A stretch of DNA of 64,000 nt from Pseudomonadota bacterium (GCA_021819435.1 JAKARB010000017.1:1-64000), one strand, 5' to 3'. Counted from the stretch's first letter, positions 46,814-62,009 are shown. Made by a program: numbers and translations. The notes: generated by a model not told the origin, from the letters alone.

Positions 46814-47434
46814 TCAGGCCTTGGGCGGCGCGGTGTCGGCGAAGCCGGGGCGTTGCGCCAGCTTTTCGTGCAGGCGGGCGAGGTTGGGGTGATCGCCGCG
46901 CCAGTCGATTTCGGGGAAGCGGAAGTCGAGGTAGCCCAGTGCGCAGCCGACGCAGATGTCGGCCAGGCTGTGGTGGATGCCGGTGCACCAGGCGCGATCG
47001 CCCAGGCCCTGGCTCATGGCCTTGAGGCTGGCGTGCACCTTGCCGATCTGGCGGTCGATCCAGGCCTGGCTGCGTTGGGCCTCGGTGCGGCCCGACCAGG
47101 TGGCTTCCATGCGCGCCAGGATGGCGGCGTCGAGCAGGCCGTCGGCCAGGGCCTCCCAGGTGCGTACCTCGACGCGTTCACGGCCGCTCAGCGGGATGAG
47201 CTTGCCCACGGGCGAGAGGGTGTCGACGTATTCGACGATCACGCGCGAGTCGAAGACCGCCTCGCCGCCTTCCATCACGAGGCAAGGCACCTTGCCCAGC
47301 GGGTTGGACGCCACGATGGTGGTGTCGGCGGCCCACACGTCCTCCACTTCGAACTTGTAGTCGAGCTTCTTTTCGGCCAGCACGATGCGTACCTTGCGGA
47401 CGAAGGGGCTGGTCAGGGATCCGATCAGTTTCAT
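46814..47434 (-). CDS. Glutathione S-transferase
   Basis: 206 residues. The N-terminal thioredoxin-like domain has MKLIGSLTSPFVRKVRIVLAEK (the Ser in SLTSPF being the likely GSH-activating residue), the cis-Pro NPLGKVPCLV and the GSH-binding DSRVIVEYVD. The C-terminal helical domain has HHSLADICVGCALGYLDFRF. It resembles YibF-type GSTs. Natural substrate unknown. Confidence 0.9.
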   Translation of the reverse strand: MKLIGSLTSPFVRKVRIVLAEKKLDYKFEVEDVWAADTTIVASNPLGKVPCLVMEGGEAVFDSRVIVEYVDTLSPVGKLIPLSGRERVEVRTWEALADGLLDAAILARMEATWSGRTEAQRSQAWIDRQIGKVHASLKAMSQGLGDRAWCTGIHHSLADICVGCALGYLDFRFPEIDWRGDHPNLARLHEKLAQRPGFADTAPPKA

Positions 47435-47642
47435 TCTGTGTCGCGATGTGTGTTTGCGTCGGATTTTATCTGGCGGTGGGCCGCACGGCGGGAACCCCCC
47501 TGAAAGCTTGGGGAACACGCACACATGAGGAGAACCGTCGCAGGCCTGCGAGAATCACACCATTACATTTGTCGCAGTTGCGAACACGACGCGTCCACAT
47601 TCTGCGCAGCCTGTTCGCTGATCCGATCCCTAGGGGCCCGCG

Positions 47643-50253
<2,611 letters not shown>

Positions 50254-50414
50254 TTGGGGCGTTGGGAACCGGGGTGGTTTCGATGCCGGTGGCAAGGGGG
50301 CAACAACCCCCATGCTTGAACCTCACGGCTCCCTAGCCATAGGGAGGGTGGGCGGTCGGCGAGCTTCCTACATTGGCGATGTTTCACAGCACATCGACCA
50401 TCAGGAGTCCTCGC

Positions 50415-51122
50415 ATGTTCCGTCTGTCACTTCACCTCGCACGCTCTATCCGTCCGGCTGCTGCCGCGTTGGCCGCCGCCCTCGCCATGCTGGCCCACAC
50501 CTCCGCGCAAGCGGTTGCATTGACCGAGCCCGTGGCCCCCGCTGGCTTCGCGGACACCGCGCTGCCTGGCACGACCTCGGCCGCCCGCCCCGAGCTGGCC
50601 GGCACCGTGCTCGAAGACCTCATCACGCCCTTCAGCTTCCTGGGCATCACGGGCTCGGTGCAGAACCGCGTGGTGCGCGAAACCGCCACCGGCACGCTCG
50701 ACTTCTACTGGAAGATCAATGTCGACAGCGTCGACACCGGTGGAAAGGGCGTGGGGGCGTTTCGCTTGATCGATTTCGGCCTGGGCAACATCCAGGACGC
50801 GGATTGGCGCATCGATGGACTGGGCGCCGTGTCACCGGGCACGGCCCGCCTGTTCAGCGAGGCGGCGCAGCCCTCGGGCGCGGTCAATTTCCTGTTCGAC
50901 ACGGGGGTGAACGCTGGGCAGCAGTCGAAGTTCTTCTTCCTGCACACGGGTGCCACGTCGTACAGCCAGTCGGCTCGCTTCGACTTGCTCGGCGGGGCCG
51001 CTCTAGGCTTGTCGCCCACCTTCAGCACCTTCGCGCCGGCTGTGCCTGAGCCTGGTTCGTATGCGCTGGCGCTGGCTGGCTTGGCCGTGGCGGGGCTGGT
51101 GGCTCGTCGCCGCCCGGCCTGA
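50415..51122 (+). CDS. PEP-CTERM sorting-domain protein 1
   Basis: 235 residues. Signal peptide (RPAAAALAAALAMLAHTSAQA), a beta-rich middle part, and C-terminal VPEPGSYALALAGLAVAGLVARRRPA: the PEP motif, a hydrophobic helix and Arg tail recognised by exosortase. AGGAG (50403-50407) sets ATG 50415. PEP-CTERM proteins are exported and often linked to exopolysaccharide or surface matrix. The function of the mature part is not recognised; no exosortase is in the window. Two hairpins precede the gene (50295-50310, 50329-50346). Confidence 0.85.
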   Translation: MFRLSLHLARSIRPAAAALAAALAMLAHTSAQAVALTEPVAPAGFADTALPGTTSAARPELAGTVLEDLITPFSFLGITGSVQNRVVRETATGTLDFYWKINVDSVDTGGKGVGAFRLIDFGLGNIQDADWRIDGLGAVSPGTARLFSEAAQPSGAVNFLFDTGVNAGQQSKFFFLHTGATSYSQSARFDLLGGAALGLSPTFSTFAPAVPEPGSYALALAGLAVAGLVARRRPA

Positions 51123-51161
51123 ACCCAGGGGGCGCCCAGGCCTCGCCGGTAAAATGGCGGG

Positions 51162-52001
51162 ATGACCTTCATCGACCAGCTCGCGCAAGCACAGCGCCTC
51201 AACGACTCCCTGCTTTGCGTGGGCCTGGACCCGGAGCCCTCGAAGTTCCCCGGCGCCTGGAAAGGCCAGACCGATCGCATCTTCGATTTCTGCGCCGCCA
51301 TCGTCGATGCCACGAAGGACTTGGTCTGCGCCTTCAAGCCGCAGATCGCCTACTTCGCCGCCCACCGTGCCGAAGACCAGCTCGAGCGCCTGATGGCGCA
51401 CATGCGCCGCGTGGCGCCTCACGTGCCCGTCATCCTCGATGCCAAGCGCGGGGACATCGGCTCCACCGCCGACCAGTACGCGCACGAGGCCTTCACCCGC
51501 TACCAGGCCGATGCGGTCACGCTGTCGCCCTTCATGGGCTTCGACACGATGGAGCCCTTCTTGAAATACCCGGGCAAGGGCGTGATCCTGCTGTGCCGCA
51601 CCTCCAACCCGGGCGGCTCCGACCTGCAGAACCTGCGCCTGGCCGACATCGAGGGCCAGCCACGCGTGTACGAGCACATCGCCAGGCAGGCGCAAGGGCC
51701 CTGGAACACCAACGGCCAGATGGGCCTGGTGGTGGGCGCGACTTTTCCTGAGGAGATCGCCCGTGTGCGCGAGTTGGCGCCGACGCTGCCGCTGCTGATC
51801 CCCGGTGTGGGCGCGCAAGGCGGTGATGCCGTGGCCACCGTGAAGGCTGGCCTGCGCACCGATGCCAGCGGCGCCATCACTGGCACCATCGTCGTCAACA
51901 GTTCGCGCGCCGTGCTCTACGCCAGCAACGGCGATGACTTCGCCAGCGCTGCGCGTCGCGTGGCCATGCAGACGCGCGACGCGCTCAACGCGGCACGTTG
52001 A
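51162..52001 (+). CDS. pyrF: Orotidine 5'-phosphate decarboxylase (type 2)
   Basis: 279 residues of the long subfamily-2 OMP decarboxylase. The active-site block [18 protein letters not shown] has the Asp-Lys-Asp chain; [17 protein letters not shown] and the phosphate-binding [11 protein letters not shown] follow. It makes UMP in pyrimidine synthesis. No Shine-Dalgarno is visible, and a -10-like TAAAAT (51150-51155) lies only 6 bp upstream of the ATG, so the transcript may be nearly leaderless. Confidence 0.97.
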   Translation: MTFIDQLAQAQRLNDSLLCVGLDPEPSKFPGAWKGQTDRIFDFCAAIVDATKDLVCAFKPQIAYFAAHRAEDQLERLMAHMRRVAPHVPVILDAKRGDIGSTADQYAHEAFTRYQADAVTLSPFMGFDTMEPFLKYPGKGVILLCRTSNPGGSDLQNLRLADIEGQPRVYEHIARQAQGPWNTNGQMGLVVGATFPEEIARVRELAPTLPLLIPGVGAQGGDAVATVKAGLRTDASGAITGTIVVNSSRAVLYASNGDDFASAARRVAMQTRDALNAAR

Positions 52002-52128
52002 CGTCGCTCGCTTCTTGATGCGGGGCGTCGACGCTGCACGTTGGCGCTGAAGGTTGATGCCGATGGACGAGCCGGCGGGTGTCATGCGCCACAATGCATG
52101 ATCCCTCCGACACAGGACCTCGCCCGCC

Positions 52129-53460
52129 ATGTCCGCCGCGCCCGAACCCACGCCTGATTCCCCCAAGCCTTCGGTCAGCGCCTTGAGCCAGTTGCGCATC
52201 GACCGGGGCGCCGGCGGCGCCGTTGCCTCACGCCGCCGCTGGTGGCCGATGGCCCTGGCCGCCGTGGTGGTGCTGGGCGGTGTGGCCTGGTGGATGGCGC
52301 CCAAGCCGGTGGCGGTGCAGACGGCGACCGTCGTCACCAGCACGCCTTCGCAGCAATACGTGCAGCTCACGGCTTCGGGCTACGTGGTGGCGCAGCGGCG
52401 CGCGGCGGTGGCGTCCAAAGCCACGGGGCGATTGATTGAACTCAACGTGCGCGAAGGCTCGGTGGTCAAGCAAGGCGAGTTGATCGCGCGGCTCGATGCG
52501 AGCGATGTGCGCGCTGCCATCGTCGCGGCGCAAGCGGGCGTGCGCCAGGCCGAGGCCGGTGTGCGCCAAGCCGAGGTCGAGCTCGCCAACGCCGAGGCCG
52601 AGCTCACCCGCAGCCAGGGTTTGCAGGCGCAGGGCTTCATCTCGCCCCAGGCCGTCGACGTCGTGCAGACGCGGGCCAAGGCCGCGCGTGCCGCGTTGGC
52701 ATCGTCCAAGGCACAACTGGATGTCGCCCGAGCGCAGGTGGGTGTGCAGCGCGTTGCCGAGGACTTCACCGAGATCCGCGCGCCCTTCGACGGCGTGGTG
52801 CTGGTCAAGAACGCCAACGTGGGCGACATCATCACGCCTTTGTCGAGCGCGGCGGGCACGCAGGGCGCGGTGGTCACCATGGCCGACATGCGCACGCTGG
52901 AGGTCGAGGCCGATGTCTCCGAAGGCAGCCTGTCGAAGGCGCGCATCGGCCAGCCGGTGGAGATCATGCTCGATGCGCTGCCCGGCGTTCGCTTCATGGG
53001 CGAGGTGGGCGGCCTGGTGCCGACGGTGGACCGCGCCAAGGCAACCGTCACCACCAAGATCCGCTTTCAGAAGCTCGACGAGCGCATCCTGCCCGAGATG
53101 AGCGCGAAGGTGAATTTCCTCTCCAGGCCCATCACTGTGGCCGACCAGCAGCCGGTGCTGGCGGTGCCGCCCAAGGCCTTGCACGAAGTCGATGGGCGCA
53201 CGGTGCTCTGGCGTGTGAAGGCCAGCTCGGCGGATGGTGTTCAGGCCCAGCCCCAGGTGGAAGTCGTGGCGGTGAAGGCCGGCCGCACCTTGGGCGATGT
53301 GCGCGAGGTGTCCGCCGTCGATGTTGTGGCGGGCGGGGCGCCAGTGGCATCGGGTGCATCAGCGGCATCAGCGGCCTTGCGCGCGGGCGACAAGGTGGTG
53401 ACCGAATCGCCGCGCCCACTGAAGGCCGGAGCCCGGATCAAGACCGCCGACGCCGAGTGA
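52129..53460 (+). CDS. Periplasmic adaptor (HlyD/MacA-type membrane fusion protein)
   Basis: 443 residues. One N-terminal transmembrane helix (about residues 38-56), lipoyl/barrel-sandwich halves (VASKATGRLIELNVREGSVVKQGELIARLD and IRAPFDGVVLVKNANVGD), an alpha-helical hairpin with repeated RQAEAGVRQAEVELANAEAE, and a beta-barrel domain. It links an inner-membrane transporter to an outer-membrane channel. It is followed by two FtsX-type permeases, so it belongs to an ABC-type efflux system. Confidence 0.9.
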   Translation: MSAAPEPTPDSPKPSVSALSQLRIDRGAGGAVASRRRWWPMALAAVVVLGGVAWWMAPKPVAVQTATVVTSTPSQQYVQLTASGYVVAQRRAAVASKATGRLIELNVREGSVVKQGELIARLDASDVRAAIVAAQAGVRQAEAGVRQAEVELANAEAELTRSQGLQAQGFISPQAVDVVQTRAKAARAALASSKAQLDVARAQVGVQRVAEDFTEIRAPFDGVVLVKNANVGDIITPLSSAAGTQGAVVTMADMRTLEVEADVSEGSLSKARIGQPVEIMLDALPGVRFMGEVGGLVPTVDRAKATVTTKIRFQKLDERILPEMSAKVNFLSRPITVADQQPVLAVPPKALHEVDGRTVLWRVKASSADGVQAQPQVEVVAVKAGRTLGDVREVSAVDVVAGGAPVASGASAASAALRAGDKVVTESPRPLKAGARIKTADAE

Positions 53461-53473
53461 GGAGGCGGCCCGC

Positions 53474-54631
53474 ATGTTCCTGCTGCGCCTGCTGCTCAAG
53501 AACGCCTTCCGGCACCGCCTGCGCACCTTGCTCACCATGGTGGGCCTGGTCGTGGCCGTCTCGGCGTTCGGGCTGTTGCGCACCATCGTCGACGCCTGGT
53601 ACGCGGGGGTGGACGCCACATCGAGCACGCGCCTGATCACCCGCAGCGCCATCTCGCTGACCTTCCCGCTGCCGTTGAATTACGCCGAGCGCATTCGCGC
53701 GGTCGAAGGCGTCAGCGGCATCTCCTGGGCCAACTGGTTCGGCGGCATCTACATCACCGAGCGCAACTTCTTCGCGCAGTTCGCGGTCGACCCGCCCAGC
53801 TACTTGGCCTTGTACCCCGAGTTCAAGCTCGACGACGCCGAGAAGCAGGCCTTCTTCCGTGATCGCCAAGGCGCGGTGGTGGGCCGCAAGCTGGCAGCCA
53901 AGTTCGGCTGGAAGCTGGGCGACACGGTGGCCTTGCGCGGCACCATCTACCCGGGCACCTGGCGCTTCACCATCCGCGGCATCTACCAAGGCGCCGACGC
54001 CAAGACCGACGAGCAGCAGATGTTCATCCACTGGCAGCGCGTGGCCGACTCGGTGCGCGCGCGCCTGGGCAGCAAGGCCGACTTCGTGGGCGTGTACATC
54101 ACGCGCATCCACGACCCCAACCAGGCGCCGCAGGTGTCGCAACGCATCGACGCGCTGTTCGCCAACTCGCTGGCCGAGACGCTCACCGAAACCGAGAAGG
54201 CCTTCCAGCTCAGCTTCGTGTCGATGAGCGAGGCCATCTTGCTGGCGGTGCGGGCGGTGAGCTTCATCATCATCCTGATCATCATGGCGGTGATGGCCAA
54301 CACGATGACGATGACCGCGCGCGAGCGGCTGGCCGAGTACGCCACGCTCAAGGCGCTGGGGTTCCGGCCGGGCTTCGTCGTCAAGCTGCTGTTCGGCGAG
54401 AGCCTGTTGATCGCGCTGATCGGTGGTGGGTTGGGCATTGCACTGACTTTCCCGCTGGCCGATGCGTTCGTGAAGGCGGCGGGCACGCTGTTCCCGATCT
54501 TCCGCGTCTCGGAGCTGACGGTGGCCTTGCAGGTGCTGGCCGCGTTGGTGGTTGGCGCCGTGTCGGCCGCTTGGCCGGCGTGGAAGATGTCGCGCATCGA
54601 CATCGTGCAGGGGCTGCGGCATGTGGCCTGA
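53474..54631 (+). CDS. ABC transporter permease 1 (MacB/FtsX-like)
   Basis: 385 residues with one N-terminal helix (about 17-37), a large periplasmic MacB-type domain and three C-terminal FtsX helices (TLKALGFRPGFVVKLLFGE near the third). There is no ATPase domain. A GAGGAGG ribosome site lies before ATG 53474. The end overlaps the next permease by 11 bp. Substrate unknown. Confidence 0.87.
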   Translation: MFLLRLLLKNAFRHRLRTLLTMVGLVVAVSAFGLLRTIVDAWYAGVDATSSTRLITRSAISLTFPLPLNYAERIRAVEGVSGISWANWFGGIYITERNFFAQFAVDPPSYLALYPEFKLDDAEKQAFFRDRQGAVVGRKLAAKFGWKLGDTVALRGTIYPGTWRFTIRGIYQGADAKTDEQQMFIHWQRVADSVRARLGSKADFVGVYITRIHDPNQAPQVSQRIDALFANSLAETLTETEKAFQLSFVSMSEAILLAVRAVSFIIILIIMAVMANTMTMTARERLAEYATLKALGFRPGFVVKLLFGESLLIALIGGGLGIALTFPLADAFVKAAGTLFPIFRVSELTVALQVLAALVVGAVSAAWPAWKMSRIDIVQGLRHVA

Positions 54632-55808
54632 ACTCGGCATCAAGGCGCTGCCCCTGAGCTACATCGCCCGCAACCTCTGGGTGCGGCGCGTGACCACGCT
54701 GCTCACGGCCGGGGGCATGGCCCTGGTGGTGTATGTGTTCGCCACGGTGCTGATGATGAGCGAGGGCATCCGCGCCACCTTGGTGGCCACCGGCCAGCCC
54801 GACAACGTCATGGTGCTGCGCAAGGGCGCTGGGGCCGAGATCAACTCCGGCATCACGCGCGAGCAGGCCGCCATCGTGGCCAGCCTGCCGGGCCTGGCCA
54901 CCGACGGGCAGGGCCGGGCGCTGCTCAGCCGCGAGCCGGTGGTGCTCAACACCTTGCCCAAGCGCGACAGCGGCAAGCCCAGCAACGTGACGGTGCGCGG
55001 CACCTCCGACATCGGCCTGATGTTGCGCCCGCAGGTGAGGCTGCTGCAGGGGCGCATGTTCTCACCTGGCACTTCAGAGATCGTCACCGGCACAGCGGTG
55101 GCCAAGGGTTTTGCGGGCGCGGGCCTGGGTGAGACCTTGCGCTTCGCCGGACGCGAGTGGCGGGTGGTGGGGGTGTTCGACGCTGCGGGCAGCGCCTTCG
55201 ACTCCGAGATCTGGGGTGACAGCGAGCAGATGATGCAGGCCTTCCGCCGCCAGAGCTATTCCAGCGTGGTGCTGCGCCTGGCTGATGTCGGCGCTTTCGA
55301 GTCCTTGCGCGGCCTCATCGAGGACGACCCACGCCTGACACTCGAAGCCAAGCGCGAGGTGCGCTTCTATGCCGAACAGTCCGAGGCCTTGGCCACCTTC
55401 ATCCGCCTCTTGGGGCTGGCGCTGTCGATCATCTTTTCCATCGGCGCCATCGTGGGCGCGATGATCACCATGTTTGCCTCGGTGGCCTCGCGCACGGGCG
55501 AGATCGGCACGCTGCGTGCGCTCGGTTTCAGGCGCAGCGCGGTGCTCACGGCCTTCCTCGGCGAGGCCTTGCTGCTGGCGCTGGTGGGCGGCATCATGGG
55601 TCTGGGCGGGGCCTCGCTGATGCAGTCGGTCGACATCTCCACAGTCAACTTCCAGACCTTCTCGGAGCTGGCTTTTCGCTTCAGGCTGACGCCGGCCATC
55701 GCGGTGCAGTCCATCGCCTTCGCGTTGCTGATGGGCCTGGTCGGGGGCTTCATCCCGGCCTGGCGTGCGGCGCGCATGAAGATCGTCGACTGCCTGCGCG
55801 CCGCCTGA
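54621..55808 (+). CDS. ABC transporter permease 2 (MacB/FtsX-like)
   Basis: 395 residues, the same layout as permease 1: N-terminal helix (about 26-48), periplasmic MacB_PCD part and three C-terminal helices with GTLRALGFRRSAVLTAFLGEALLLALVGG. The two permeases probably form a heterodimer. An ATP-binding subunit would be needed, but none is encoded beside them; the ribosome site is in the preceding gene. Confidence 0.87.
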   Translation: MWPELGIKALPLSYIARNLWVRRVTTLLTAGGMALVVYVFATVLMMSEGIRATLVATGQPDNVMVLRKGAGAEINSGITREQAAIVASLPGLATDGQGRALLSREPVVLNTLPKRDSGKPSNVTVRGTSDIGLMLRPQVRLLQGRMFSPGTSEIVTGTAVAKGFAGAGLGETLRFAGREWRVVGVFDAAGSAFDSEIWGDSEQMMQAFRRQSYSSVVLRLADVGAFESLRGLIEDDPRLTLEAKREVRFYAEQSEALATFIRLLGLALSIIFSIGAIVGAMITMFASVASRTGEIGTLRALGFRRSAVLTAFLGEALLLALVGGIMGLGGASLMQSVDISTVNFQTFSELAFRFRLTPAIAVQSIAFALLMGLVGGFIPAWRAARMKIVDCLRAA

Positions 55809-55860
55809 TGCCAACGCGGTTGCTTGCTTCTTCACTCAACGGACAACAAGGACCCCATCG

Positions 55861-56739
55861 ATGCACCTCTGCACCTTCGACAGGCAAGGCATCACCCACG
55901 TCGCGCTCGTGCGTGGCAAGGACGTGATCACCCTGGACGACAAGCTGGGCCTGGCCGCCCACCAGCCCATGATCGACCTGATCATGCGCTGGTCCGAACT
56001 CAGGCCGCAGGTGGAGATGCTGGTCGACGCGCCGGCCGACGCCTCGCTCGACGAGGTCCACCTGCAGGCGCCGGTGCCGCGTCCCGGCAAGGCCCTGGCC
56101 ATCGGCCTGAACTACCTCGACCATGTGCAGGAAAGCATCGTGGGCGAGACGCGCGCCGTGCCCGATCACCAGGTGTGGTTTCCCAAGCTGCCCAACGCCA
56201 TCCACGGCCCCTTCGACGACATCGTGCTGCCGCGCATCTCGCAGATGACTGATTACGAGGGCGAGATGGTCGCCATCATCGGCCAGCGCTGCCGCCATGT
56301 GCCGGCGGAGCGGGCGCATGAGGTGGTGTTCGGCTACGCGGTGGGCAACGACGTGTCGGTGCGCGACATCCAGAAACGCACCTCGCAGTGGACGCTGGGC
56401 AAAGGCTTCGACACCCATGCGCCGTTCGGGCCGTGGATCACGACCGCCGACGAGGTGGCGGACCCGCACGCGCTGGCGCTGCGTTGCTGGGTCAACGGCG
56501 AGCTGCGCCAGCAGAGCAACACGAAGCTGATGATCCACAACGTGTGGGCGCAGATCGCGCAGCTCACGCAAGTGATGACGCTGGAGCCGGGCGACGTGAT
56601 CTTCACCGGCACCTGCGCGGGGGTGGGCGCGGCTTTCACGCCGCCGAAGTTCCTGCGCGCGGGCGACACGGTGCGCATCGAGATCGAAAGCCTGGGCGCC
56701 ATCGTGGCGCATTGCGTGGATGAGGTGTCGGTGGTGTGA
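55861..56739 (+). CDS. Fumarylacetoacetate hydrolase-family protein
   Basis: 292 residues. The FAH fold's metal site is visible in MTDYEGEMVAIIGQRCRHV with a later GYAVGNDVSVRDIQKRTSQWTLGKGFDT and GDVIFTGTCAGVG. Such enzymes hydrolyse or decarboxylate 2-keto acids of aromatic or sugar-acid catabolism; the substrate cannot be fixed by context. AAGGA lies before the ATG. Free-standing after the permeases. Confidence 0.88.
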   Translation: MHLCTFDRQGITHVALVRGKDVITLDDKLGLAAHQPMIDLIMRWSELRPQVEMLVDAPADASLDEVHLQAPVPRPGKALAIGLNYLDHVQESIVGETRAVPDHQVWFPKLPNAIHGPFDDIVLPRISQMTDYEGEMVAIIGQRCRHVPAERAHEVVFGYAVGNDVSVRDIQKRTSQWTLGKGFDTHAPFGPWITTADEVADPHALALRCWVNGELRQQSNTKLMIHNVWAQIAQLTQVMTLEPGDVIFTGTCAGVGAAFTPPKFLRAGDTVRIEIESLGAIVAHCVDEVSVV

Positions 56740-56978
56740 TGGTGTGGGGGCACGGGTGAGCGACGTTCAGGAGGCGAGGGGTGCCTGCGCCGGCCCTGCG
56801 CGGGGGATCACCGAGCTTTGCCCCTGTCACCCCTTGAACGCGAGCCAAGTGGTTCACCAGCCATGACACCGCACATGTCGGGCCGGCTCACACCCACCCC
56901 ATCCACCGGACCATGCTCCATCCGCCGCACAACTCACCCACCGGACCACGCCCCACCCGCCGGCTCTCCCATCAATCA

Positions 56979-57590
56979 TCAATCCCCCTGCGCCTGCAGC
57001 GACTCCAACACCGCCCGCGTGAACTCGCTGATGGTGGGCTGCAGTTCGACCAGCCGGTCCGCCCGCCCTTCCTCAATGGCCTGCACGATGAGCTCGTTGA
57101 TGCCTCCCACGACGGCGGTCGCCAGGGCCGAGCTCAAGGGCCGCTTGCCCGGCTCCTTCAGCCGCGACAACTCGACCTGCATGATCAGGAATTGCGTGAA
57201 CCGCTCGTTGATGCGCCGGCGCATGGCCAGGCCACGCGCGCCCAGCGTCAGCACCTCCAGGTAAAGCGCGCGGACCAGGGCGGGCCGCTGCTGCAGGTTG
57301 CGCAGATAGGCGAGCGTGACCTTCTCCAACTCCTGCACCCAGTCGCCCGCCAGGTCGTAGCCGGCGGCGATCACGCCGAGCACCTCTTCGCTCAGGCGTT
57401 CGCACAAAGCCAGCAGGCAGGCCTCCTTGCCTTCGAAGTGCTCGTAGAAGGTGCGCCGCGAGACGTGCGCGGCCGCCACCACATCGGCGATGGTCAGTTC
57501 GGCATAGGGGCGCTCGCTCAGCACCTGGGCCAGTCCGTCGAGCAGGCGCTGGCGCGGGGCAGGGGCGCCATCAGGGGGCGAGGGTGGCAC
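56979..57590 (-). CDS. TetR/AcrR-family transcriptional regulator
   Basis: 203 residues. Helix-turn-helix part: LTIADVVAAAHVSRRTFYEHF. The C-terminal domain is an uncharacterised ligand pocket. It is divergent from the alpha/beta hydrolase, and two GGTAC...GTACC palindromes (57614-57631, 57656-57675) lie between them, so it very likely represses both. Confidence 0.88.
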   Translation of the reverse strand: MPPSPPDGAPAPRQRLLDGLAQVLSERPYAELTIADVVAAAHVSRRTFYEHFEGKEACLLALCERLSEEVLGVIAAGYDLAGDWVQELEKVTLAYLRNLQQRPALVRALYLEVLTLGARGLAMRRRINERFTQFLIMQVELSRLKEPGKRPLSSALATAVVGGINELIVQAIEEGRADRLVELQPTISEFTRAVLESLQAQGD

Positions 57591-57613
57591 GGCAGTCGGT
57601 CGAAGCGGGTGAT

Positions 57614-57675
57614 TGGTACTTGACAGTACCAGCCCCGAAGTCTAATCTTCGAGCGATGGTACCTGTAAGTACCAT
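57614..57675. promoter_or_regulatory. Twin GGTAC/GTACC operators of the TetR-hydrolase pair
   Basis: TGGTACTTGACAGTACCA (57614-57631) and ATGGTACCTGTAAGTACCAT (57656-57675) are two palindromes with the shared form GGTAC-N6-GTACC. Their centres are 43 bp apart, about four helical turns, so two dimers would bind the same face of DNA. Confidence 0.75.
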
Positions 57676-57749
57676 TTGAAATCAATTCATGTCAGAAATC
57701 CTGCGCGGCATGCCCCGCCCGACAGGACCGCCCATTCCGAGGAGACCCC

Positions 57750-58823
57750 ATGCCCCCCGTGAGCCGCAACCCGAGCCTTCGTCAGAGCCATGGCTGGCGC
57801 CGCCTGCTTGGCCGCAATCTCGCCGCCGCAACCGCAGCAGCCTTGCTGTCCGCTCCGCTGATGAGCCAGGTGCAGGCCCAGGTGCGAACCCAGCCTGCCC
57901 CCGCGCCCGTTGTCACCGCTGCGTCGGTCGGCACCGTGCAGCCCATGACCTTCGCTTGCCAGCAGGTCACCTGCGATGGCGAGATCTGGCTGCCCGCCGC
58001 TCGCGCCGACGGCAAGAAGCCGCCTGTCATCGTCATGGCCCACGGTTTCGGCGGCCTGCGCGATTGGGGCCTGGCCCCGTTCGCCGAGCGCTTCGTGAAG
58101 GCGGGCTTCGCGGTCATGCGCTTCGATTACCGAGGTTTCGGCAAGAGCGGCGGCAAGCCCCGCCGCGTGGTCGATGGCAAGGAGCACGTCAAGGACTGGC
58201 TGTCGGCGCTGGACGCCGTGGCCAAGCGCGGCGACATCGACGCCCAGCGCATCGGCGTCTGGGGCACCTCGTACAGCGGCGGCCAGGTGCTGGTGGTGGG
58301 CGCCGAGCGGCCCCAGCAGGTCAAGGCGGTGAGCGCACAGGTGCCCTTCGTCAGCGGCCTCTCCAGCGGCCTGCGCTACCCGATCAAGTACCAGCCGCTG
58401 GCCACCTGGTACGCCCTGCGTGACCTGATGCGCGGCGACGACGAGGAGCCGGTCTACGTGCCCATCATCGCGCAGGATGCCTTCGCCGCGCTGGTCTGCG
58501 CCGAGTGTGTCGAGGGCTACAAGAAGGTGCTGCCCCCGGGCCAGGAGGCCGAGAACAAGGTGGCGGCGCGGGTGTTCCTGAGCCTGCCCTTCTGGTTCCC
58601 GGGCGACAGCGCGCCGAAGATTCAGGCGCCCACCTTGATCATCGCGGCCGCGAACGACGGCCTCATCCCCGTCAAGAAGGTGCGCGAGGTGGCGAAGTCG
58701 GTGCCGAAGGGCGAGTACGTTGAACTGGCTGGCGCCGATCACTTCTCGCCCTACACCGGCCCGGTCTTCGAGGAGGTGGTGACGAAGCAGACGGCGTTTT
58801 TCGTCAAGCACTTGCAGCCTTGA
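57750..58823 (+). CDS. Secreted alpha/beta hydrolase
   Basis: 357 residues with a long signal peptide (LAAATAAALLSAPLMSQVQA) and a hydrolase domain. VIVMAHGFGG is the oxyanion loop, VWGTSYSGGQV the nucleophile elbow (second-class GxSxxGG, as in X-Pro peptidase-like and acetyl-xylan-type enzymes), AANDGLIP the Asp and GADHFSPYT the His. Substrate unknown. It is probably induced when a ligand releases the divergent TetR repressor. Confidence 0.87.
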   Translation: MPPVSRNPSLRQSHGWRRLLGRNLAAATAAALLSAPLMSQVQAQVRTQPAPAPVVTAASVGTVQPMTFACQQVTCDGEIWLPAARADGKKPPVIVMAHGFGGLRDWGLAPFAERFVKAGFAVMRFDYRGFGKSGGKPRRVVDGKEHVKDWLSALDAVAKRGDIDAQRIGVWGTSYSGGQVLVVGAERPQQVKAVSAQVPFVSGLSSGLRYPIKYQPLATWYALRDLMRGDDEEPVYVPIIAQDAFAALVCAECVEGYKKVLPPGQEAENKVAARVFLSLPFWFPGDSAPKIQAPTLIIAAANDGLIPVKKVREVAKSVPKGEYVELAGADHFSPYTGPVFEEVVTKQTAFFVKHLQP

Positions 58824-58977
58824 AAGCTCCCCCTGGCGCCCGGTGGGCGAACTGAGCAGGTCCTGGCGCGCCTGGATGCGCCTTGACTCCCCCTGGTCGG
58901 AGGCGTCGGCCTGGTCGGGAAACTGGCGCGGGCTGGCCATGGCGACGTATCATGGTCGATTGTCCTGATCGCGCCAG

Positions 58978-61929
<2,952 letters not shown>

Positions 61930-61975
61930 GCACGAAGGGCTGAGCGGGGGCCCAAGCAAGCGCCTCGGGCTGGGG

Positions 61976-62009
61976 GCGTCACGGAGTTGTCACGGCCAAT
62001 GCCTATGGT
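61976..62009 (+). promoter_or_regulatory. Pho box and -10 element before the phytase-like gene
   Basis: GCGTCAC (61976-61982) and TTGTCAC (61987-61993), separated by 4 nt, match the two 7-bp repeats of a PhoB box (CTGTCAT-N4-CTGTCAT). TATGGT (62004-62009) lies 10 bp further on, the usual place of the -10 in PhoB-activated promoters. It suggests phosphate-starvation control of the gene that follows. Confidence 0.55.

Noticed and set aside
3819..47570. Shared motif TTACATTT(T)GTC at 3819 and 47563 as a common regulator site
   Set aside because: Only about ten bases agree, the surroundings differ, and two occurrences in 64 kb are not convincing.
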